Positions 57,374-64,000 of a DNA stretch of 64,000 nt are shown here, piece after piece. The DNA lies in assembly GCA_033060915.1 (NCBI GenBank), contig CM065397.1:12139001-12203000 (forward strand). Reading direction: 5' to 3'. The notes under the pieces are model-generated. The model had not been told where the DNA came from. It was given only the letters and a program-made list of their open reading frames with translations, and did not search any database. The number at the start of each line of letters is the position of its first letter. The stretch's first letter is position 1. The DNA is from Euryodendron excelsum (taxonomy: Eukaryota > Streptophyta > Magnoliopsida > Ericales > Pentaphylacaceae). The translations under genes and the position numbers were made by a program.

Positions 57374-58778
57374 TCCTGGCACAATAGATCAAAAGTTTTG
57401 AAAAAAAATAATTTTGTTAGTTATTTATGTGGGGACCGTTGTTTGGGATTTTCGCAAGCACATCCACCAAATTGAAATACATGAAAATAAAGAGTCAAGG
57501 CAATTGAAAATAGTTATAGAAACATTTCCACCACAGTAGAACTGTAGGGCAACAACAATATGATATTTAAAGGAATATCATATCTTCTCATCGCCATTGC
57601 TAATGGGAAGAGGGAGCATATATCGGCTAATACGCTAAGCATAATAACTTGATGGTCCAAATTATTCAGCTAAAAGTAAGGTGAAAGAAAAGTGCATCTT
57701 CAGGAAGTTTTATCTTTAAATAAGAAGAACATATATTAAACAAACAAAGAACTAATAGTAATAGAAATAATTCAGATAAAACAGTAATAGCTTAAAATAA
57801 TAATAACAACAACAAGAATAGCAACAATAATACTAGCAAAAGCAACCCAATGGGAAAAACAAATCAACAAGGACAAGCTACAAATACAGCTAAACAAACA
57901 ATTGCTCGGAAAAAAATGTCTGATGAACTCTATCATCTTAGGCCTCGTTAACGCTGACCTCCAAGGATCAATGGCAGCGCAGGATATGACATCTGCATAA
58001 TACACTTCCACCTTTGATTGAAGTTTCCGGACCTGCAGCTATGACAACTAGCACAAAGAGAACTAATACAGTAGACAAAAACTATATATCCTTCTATAAG
58101 GCATTTTTTCTAGCCAAACATATATCCTTCCTGCTTTTCCATTATCCAGATTTAAATATATGTCCCTTTTTTAATAAGTAAATCCACATTTAAATGTTCA
58201 TATATACTCACAACTTCCATAACAAAGACATAATGAATTAACTTTACTTAACCCCCGGAAAAAAAAATAAAAAAAGAAGTGAATAGAGCCTTAGAAACAA
58301 GTGTATGTATAAAATCAAGAGTCCTAGGTGATTCAAGTTGTATTAATCATGAAATCACGCTGGCAAGGTGAAGGGACACTAAAAACTAATGACCCATAGT
58401 CTTCCAACAGGCTCTTCACAGAACACATCGCAAAGAAAAATAATAAAGGTTTACAATTCCTCTCTTCTTCAGAAGAGGGCAATGATACACCTTTCTCCGA
58501 TGCAACTATTGAAGGAAGCACATCTTGGAGGTCTTTTTATCCTTTTGTTTTGGTTTGGTTTTGGGGAGATCAGGAATGATGTAACTTGTGCTTAATTCTT
58601 TATATCAACTCCCGGGAAAGTTTGAAAATTGCTTCTCCTAAGAAATCACAAAAGGAAGAAAAACAACAACAAAGAGAGAACCAATTAGCTCACCCCAAGC
58701 TCTCTACCATAAGCGTGACAAGCTGATATCTATGAAGCTAGAAGAAAAGTTTATACAAAAATCATAATACTTGCCATG
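57374..58778. other. Non-coding region with one possible minus-strand exon
   Basis: The sequence right of the Rieske exon is probably its intron in part. A minus-strand block from 58032 to about 57935 follows an acceptor (TAGCTGCAG) and reads VRKLQSKVEVYYADVISC and AAIDPWRSALTRPKM. I do not recognise it, and no donor is evident. The rest is AT-rich, with nothing that I can support. Confidence 0.3.
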
Positions 58779-59011
58779 CTCTTATTTGTATCCATCTAAG
58801 TTTCAAGTAATCAAAGCATTCTCCAAGCTCTCACTTGTGCTCTCTTATTCTCTTATTCTCTTTATGTTACTCACTTATTCTCTTAGCGTTTCAGTTGTTC
58901 TTGTGTTGATTCAAGGTTTACTTAGTCACTTTGTAGAGCAAGTGTCTAAGGTCACATGAGCTTGAAGGTCCGTGACAGTTGGTACCAGAACCTTAGTTTG
59001 ATAAGGCTAAG

Positions 59012-60853
59012 ATGGCTACCGGTTCGGATGTCACCAACATCAATGTGGAGCATGGTGCTCAAGAGAGGGAAGCAATTCCTCCTACTACTGGCAAGGCATG
59101 GAGGGACAAGTCAAAGGACATCATGTCTTCTTTGGAGGCAAGACTTACAAGGGTGGAGCTTGCCATGGCCGATAGTAAGGACAAGGTTGAGGACATGGAC
59201 CAACGCATTAACGGACTCGAGGGTGGTCATGAAGAGTTCCATGGGGAGATGCAAGATGCCCTCAACTCTATGACCGAAGCCTAGAAAGCACAACTGGATG
59301 CTCTCAAAGACTCACTCCAAGCCGAGATTACCGCAATTAAGGAGGAGATCAAGGAAGTAAAAGCGGATTGGCCCCTGTGCAAGATGGCCACCACACGAGG
59401 TACGCTTGATTCTTCTCCCTCTCCTAAGGTTGACATTCCTGGGCCCAAGAGCTACAATGGATCAAGGAATGCTAGGGAGTTAAATAATTTTCTATGCAGC
59501 TTAGAGCAATACTTTGAAGCCACAAGCATCACCGAAGAAGACAAGAAGATCATGACGGCCTCTCTCTTCTTAGCGGATGTGGTCACGCTATGGTGGAGGA
59601 GGAGACATGTCGATGTTGAATGAGGGAAATACACCATAGCAACATGGAAAGATTTCAAACGAAAAATCAAGAGACAATTCTATCCCGAGAATGCCGAATA
59701 TGAAATAGGGGCTAGATTACGACGTCTCTCCCATAGGAACACTATTCAAGAGTATGTGAAGGAGTTCTCCGAGCTACTACTTAAGATTTCTGATATGTCC
59801 AAGAAGGAATCTCTCTTCATCTTCATTTATGGTCTTCAATTATGGGCTAAGATTGAAGTACAACGATGAGGACCCCTAGATCTTACATTAGGAATATCTA
59901 TTGTGGAGTCCTTGGCCGACTTCTATAAAACGGCTCGTCTACACCAAAATTTCAAATTTTCAACAAGGAAGTAAGTGGGGGAAACAACGAGGACCAACCA
60001 AAGCAAGAAGGTCACAAACCACCTTCTCACAAAACATACAAGTTTTGCAAGGAAAGAAAGAGTGAAGACAAGACGAAGCTTACATGCTTCCTGTGTGATT
60101 GTCCTCACTTGGAAAGGGATTGCCCGAAGAGAGCTAACTTGACGGCACTCATCCAAAAAGAAAAGGAGAGACTCTAACACGATGAGGTGACAATGAGAAC
60201 CTTACGATTGCTCAATGCCATCAAAGCTAAAGTGAACACGCCAAATACGAAAAGAAAATGACGCATGTATGTTGAAGCAAAGGTATGTGAACTTGACACT
60301 CATGCTTTAGTTGATACCAATGCTTCACATAACTTCATTGAGATCAAGGAGGCCAAGAGATTAGGCCTCCAATACAAGGAAGAATAAGGTTGGCCCAAGG
60401 CGATTAGCTCAGAGGCCAAAACCATTAATGGAGTTGCTCACGGAGTAAGACTACACAATTGGGGATTGGTGTGGCCACGTGGATTTCTCAGTGGTGACCA
60501 TGGATGACTACCCCATAGTGTTGGGGATGGAGTTCTTGGATGGGGTGAGGGCATTCTATATCCCCTTTGTAGGGACCATGTGCATCATGAGCAAAGAAGT
60601 TGCATGCATGGTACCACTTGTTCGGGAGGCCTCTAAGAAGGCTAAAACTCTCTCCACCATGCAACAACCCAAAGACTCAAGTGAGAAAGGGCTGACATAT
60701 CTTGCTACATTGAAGCTCCAAGAAGACTCTTCATGCATAAAGGTTGATGCACCAAAGGAGGAGGTGAAAGTGCTTAAAGAGTACAAGGGTGTCATGCCTC
60801 CAGAGCTTCCAAGTAGGAAGCAAAAATTTGCTACCAAAAAGATGAAAAGTTAG
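59012..60853 (+). pseudogene. gag-protease remnant of the short LTR element
   Basis: It begins MATGSDVTNINVEHGAQE and holds a coiled coil (SLEARLTRVELAMADSKDKV). The gag domain follows: FLCSLEQYFEATSITEEDKK, LADVVTLWWRR, FKRKIKRQFYPENAEYE. A knuckle CFLCDCPHLERDC lies near 60090, then a protease-like LVDTNASHNFIEI near 60310, where DTGA has become DTNA. The last open frame (60479-60853) reads DYPIVLGMEFLDGVRAFYIP and stops where RT should begin. Stops at 59282, 59621, 59867 and others break it. Confidence 0.85.
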
Positions 60854-61153
60854 AAAAATCTAAAGAGACGGGAAATCATGGAGTGCCAAGACTTGAAGTT
60901 GGCAAGACAAGACCACTACCTTGTGAGAGTAAGTTGCGATGAGGACGCTGCCAGATTAGGTAGAGGAGGATGTCACGGCCGGTCCAATTTGGCACCCATT
61001 GGAGACCATGTTGCACACTTGGAGGTCCAAATTGGCACCAAGAGCTTAGAAGGTTATAGGTCAGTCAAGGGCTTCCAAGAATGGGAGCATGATTGGAGAA
61101 ACCTATAGAATATTCTAGATACTCCTACATTAGTATACATAAAGAGGAGGGAG

Positions 61154-61582
61154 TGTTCTAGAAAAGCAAGGGGTCTTCCTATTTGTAAATATAAAAGAGG
61201 GTGTAGAAGTTTCTAGGACAAGGAATGGATGGCTTCCTTGAGAAGTCTTGCAAGTATAAATATGTAGATATTATTTAGAAATATTCTAGAGATTAGTTTA
61301 CCACCCTTAGATCAAATAGATGCCTACCATCTATTGAGGAGGTGGAAGACTATAAATAGGGTGGAAGGCTCTCATTTGTATTCATCCAAGTTTCAAGCAA
61401 TCAAAACATTCTCCAAGCTCTCATTTGTGCTCTCTTGTTCTCTTATTTTCTTTATATTGTTCACTTGTTCTCTTAGCCTTTCTGTTGTTCTTGTGTTCGT
61501 TCAAGGCTCACTTAGTCACTTTGTGGAGTAAATGTCTAAGGCCGCGCGGACTTGAAGGTGTTCAAGTTCTAAGTCCGTGACA
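61154..61582 (+). mobile_element. 3' LTR of the short gag-only element
   Basis: It starts TGTTCTAGAAAAGCAAGGGG and ends CCGTGACA. The TATA-like gactataaatagggtgg lies near 61350. It is the only full-length LTR of this element. Confidence 0.85.
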
Positions 61583-62210
61583 AAATGCATATGAATCACA
61601 CATTTTGTCCTCACAAGCTCAACAATTTTCCACAGACCCATATACGGGTTTCACCAGCATTTTATACCACCAGTGCATTTATGGTATAAAGTATTTTAGC
61701 TCATGCTATATAACCTATACAAATTCTACTTATCCCCAACATAACCAGATTTTTCAACTATACTCATCAAAATATCTAAAGCACTTGCAGCAGAAGAACA
61801 AAAATTACCAGAGAACTTACATGTTTGAAACTTTGAAACATGAGAAAATCCAACTTTGGGGTCAAGAGTTCAAGGATTGGTACCTATTTGTCATAGAGAG
61901 AGAAGTCTTTGAAATATTTTCCGTAACAGATTATAGGTAGGTAGATATCATTGGACTTAGAGGATACAATAATTTTAATAAAAGAAATTTTAATTAAGTG
62001 ACGTCAATCACTTTTTAGCACGGTGGGATTTGATGATATCAAAAATTGACATGAAGGTATTTTAAAGAAACATAGAGGGAAACATAGAAATCCCAAGAAA
62101 AAAATAGGAAATATCTAATACTTAGCATCATCGATGACATACATAACTTATAGACATGACCATTTGCATGCATGTATATGCTTCTGTAGACATGATCCAT
62201 ATAAACATGC
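61583..62210. other. Non-coding region left of the GlyRS pseudogene
   Basis: I see no recognisable gene. The missing last exon of the glycyl-tRNA synthetase copy is not found here. Confidence 0.4.
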
Positions 62211-63820
62211 GAATCTTGTGTGAGATTCCGGCAACAGTGACTTGGAGGTGAGTTTGGCAATTTCCTCATATTGCCGATTCTGAACTAGTGGGAAGACAGT
62301 GCATTTTATGGTTGCCAAGGGGGGCAAGCGGAACACATTTAAGTGCTCCTCCCCAGCTTTACTTGGCCTCTTGTAAAAAGAATGCTCAAAGTGACAATAT
62401 ATTATCTGTCCAATACCAAAAGAAGGCTCTATCACTGAAGGTGTTAAAACGCTCTGGTGTTCTTTCTTCTTCTCCTTAGACATAGAGATCATGTTTTTCT
62501 TAATGGTGACAGCTGTCCCAAGGGTGCAGGTGCAAAATCTTATCTCTCCTTTCGATTCCATAGTCATTTCCATTGCTTCTTTTTCATCCATGGCCTAACA
62601 AAACAAAAGAAAATGGTACATCATGTAATACACCAATTGGGGCCGGGTGGGTTCATGTTTGTTGTCGGGTAAGAGTTTTTGAGAGAGAGGGTTGTGGTAC
62701 TTGCTGAGGAATCATTGTTCTAGTTAATACCTTCAAAGCTTGAACAATCATCTTTTAGTTCCCCTTGAATGCAAGGCCGAGCTCCTTCTTCACTGAAGTT
62801 ATAACCAATTTCTGACATTAAACACTGACATTTAGTTGCAGACATAAATCCATAATTGACAATCAGAAGTGTGATGGTATGAACTATGAAGAGTTACCTC
62901 CACTTCTCTTGGTTCTGAGAATTTTTCATGAGCAACAAGAGTAAAGTAAGACAACCACACTCAATCAAGCATGCAGTGTAACATTTATTTCCCGATAGCA
63001 TGGCCATCATACCATAAATCCTTCACAAGAGTTTAGGTCGCAATTTTGTAACACTAAAAAGCTTTTTTTTTTCTCCAAAATTGATAATCACTAGAAAAAT
63101 CGGATTCATAGAAAACTCAATTTTTGTATGCTATAAACCTATAAGGCACCTACAGCAAAACTAAGCAAAATATTCCGTCCACAGTATTCCACCTCATCTC
63201 ATTTGTAACAAATGTGGTAAAAGGAACAATTTAAACAACTTGGGCTTGCAGGGTATACGTGTTACAAAAGTCCATTGTGAATATTGACAAATTCTCACCG
63301 TCTGAACACACAAGCCATATGCAGATCTATCTGCAATACCTACACACTCGATCCATCCACAGGAGCACTCAATTTCTGCATCCCAACAGTCTGCAGCATA
63401 ATGGGCCATCTCATTTGCTAGATGCCGCCTGAAACGTAGTCATTCTTTGTCTATACCAAGGCGTCTTAGAAATATATATACTCTTCCGACGAAGTATGCA
63501 AGTTTCTCATTGTTGATAATCCCCTGGAAACATCAAATCAAAGATAAGTGTGATATATATATACATATATATATGTACAGAGAGAGAGAGAAATGAAGAG
63601 CAAATAAAAAGGTCAAATCAATCATAACCTGGAAACTGCTTCATCAGAGGGAGTCTCTTTGCTGATTGCCCAGACATTTCTTCTTCTCTTGAGAACATTA
63701 GGAATTCCAAGTTTGTGACTTCAAAATATTTTGGATAAGATTTGTCCTCAGATCGACAAAGTGCTCTATCTCCGCCACTGTGAACTCGTGGACTCTCAGT
63801 AGCCCTTGTTGAGGAGATGT
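62211..63820 (-). pseudogene. Glycyl-tRNA synthetase (class II), partial pseudogene with introns
   Basis: Five exon blocks in order on the minus strand: 63820-63629 (SPQQGLLRVHEFTVAEIEHF, LEFLMFSREEEMSGQSAKR), 63523-63299 ([39 protein letters not shown]), about 62945-62898 (LVAHEKFSEPREVE), 62811-62731 (KLVITSVKKELGLAFKGN) and 62594-62211 (TPSVIEPSFGIGQIIYC, HSFYKRPSKAGEEHLNVFR). All have usable splice sites. Intact enzyme joins glycine to tRNA-Gly in cytosol and mitochondria. It is broken: a one-base loss after HFVD (near 63745), TGA in KE-LRF (near 63445), TAA after FKGN (near 62757) and a four-base loss after SKSL (near 62235). The C-terminal anticodon-binding part is missing. The N-terminal half may continue beyond the window. 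Confidence 0.9.
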
Positions 63821-64000
63821 CTGAATATATCGTATATGGGAAACTAATTCTTAGATTAAACCCACCCTTGTTCCTACCTCTGCATTTTGTGTATTTGTCT
63901 GCGGATAAGAGTGTAGGAGAGTGTGTGGGTGTGCATGTTTGGTTGGGAAGTATTGCTACTAGTCAACAATCTTAATGCATAAATGAAGCCAAAGAATATA
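63821..64000. other. Probable intron of the GlyRS pseudogene
   Basis: The sequence upstream of the first visible exon in the minus direction ends in the acceptor ATATTCAG. No coding block is visible before the window edge. Confidence 0.4.

Larger units (their letters stand above)
58779..61582 (+). mobile_element. Short gag-only LTR retrotransposon (TR-GAG-like), 5' truncated
   Basis: A partial 5' LTR (58779-58977) and a full 3' LTR (61154-61582, 429 bp) share ctccaagctctcattgtg-type sequence and end GTCCGTGACA. A primer site TTGGTACCAGAAC (58979) resembles the initiator-methionine tRNA complement. A polypurine run AAAGAGGAGGGAG lies just before 61154. Between them are only gag and protease remnants; RT, RNase H and integrase are absent. 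The 5' LTR lacks its first about 220 bases. Confidence 0.85.

Noticed and set aside
9937..58052. The 8-mer ACAACTAG at the hAT 5' flank occurs again at 58045-58052 and could be the target duplication marking the hAT 3' end.
   Set aside because: The bases before 58045 do not resemble a hAT terminus, and an 8-base match in several kilobases is not rare.
63771..63782. ctccgccactg near 63772 looks like the inverted end of the hAT (CAGGGACGGAG).
   Set aside because: It encodes the conserved VAEIEH part of the glycyl-tRNA synthetase exon, so the similarity is chance.

Overview
This window is repeat-dominated plant nuclear DNA. The evidence is intron-containing pieces of plant housekeeping genes (a Sec14-like protein, the mitochondrial Rieske protein, glycyl-tRNA synthetase) and plant-type transposons: a TTF-type hAT, Mutator-like elements (MULEs), a very large Ty3/gypsy element of apparent Tat/Ogre type and several solo LTRs. 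AT-richness and intron style fit a dicot, but the species cannot be named. I see no intact host gene, rRNA, tRNA or CRISPR. Every recognisable protein gene is broken.

Layout. (1) 1-2357: a large imperfect inverted repeat (arms about 0.9 kb, spacer about 0.5 kb). (2) 2358-8230: mostly AT-rich non-coding DNA with one or two possible small minus-strand exons. (3) 8235-9944: a Sec14/CRAL-TRIO pseudogene on the plus strand, cut off by a hAT transposon that starts at 9945. (4) 9945-55403: the hAT. Its transposase gene is split by a 42.7-kb block that is one Ty3/gypsy element (LTRs 12250-13027 and 54154-54932, target duplication GCATT), coded on the minus strand. (5) 55404-57373: a minus-strand Rieske pseudogene split by a 1.5-kb solo LTR. 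(6) 58779-61582: a short LTR element carrying only gag and protease remnants. (7) 62211-63820: a minus-strand glycyl-tRNA synthetase pseudogene that still has its introns.

Inside the big gypsy element the insertions nest like Russian dolls, and nearly every boundary has a target-site duplication I can read. One arm is hAT < gypsy < MULE (24467-39770, 9-bp duplication GTGTTTTGT) < solo LTR A (24560-35869) < solo LTR B (27171-33550, CAAGG) < solo LTR C (28769-30438, ACGTT). The other arm is hAT < gypsy < MULE (14212-23869, TATATTTTA) < solo LTR E (16100-23808, AGTAT) < solo LTR D (16292-21467, ATTAT/ATCAT). Subtracting the insertions gives about 17.7 kb for the gypsy element. That size, the dual RNase H and an antisense plant-mobile-domain gene between integrase and the 3' LTR point to the Tat/Ogre lineage.

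On the minus strand the gypsy element reads 5' LTR, primer-binding site, poly-C, a 27-residue repeat protein region, gag, protease, RT (active site damaged to YVKD), RNase H, second RNase H, truncated integrase. The antisense gene (41334-44724) faces the integrase across a short duplicated sequence. LTRs A, B and D are unusually long (about 4.7-5.2 kb after subtraction). They carry several tandem-repeat and palindrome arrays around a recognisable TATA box.
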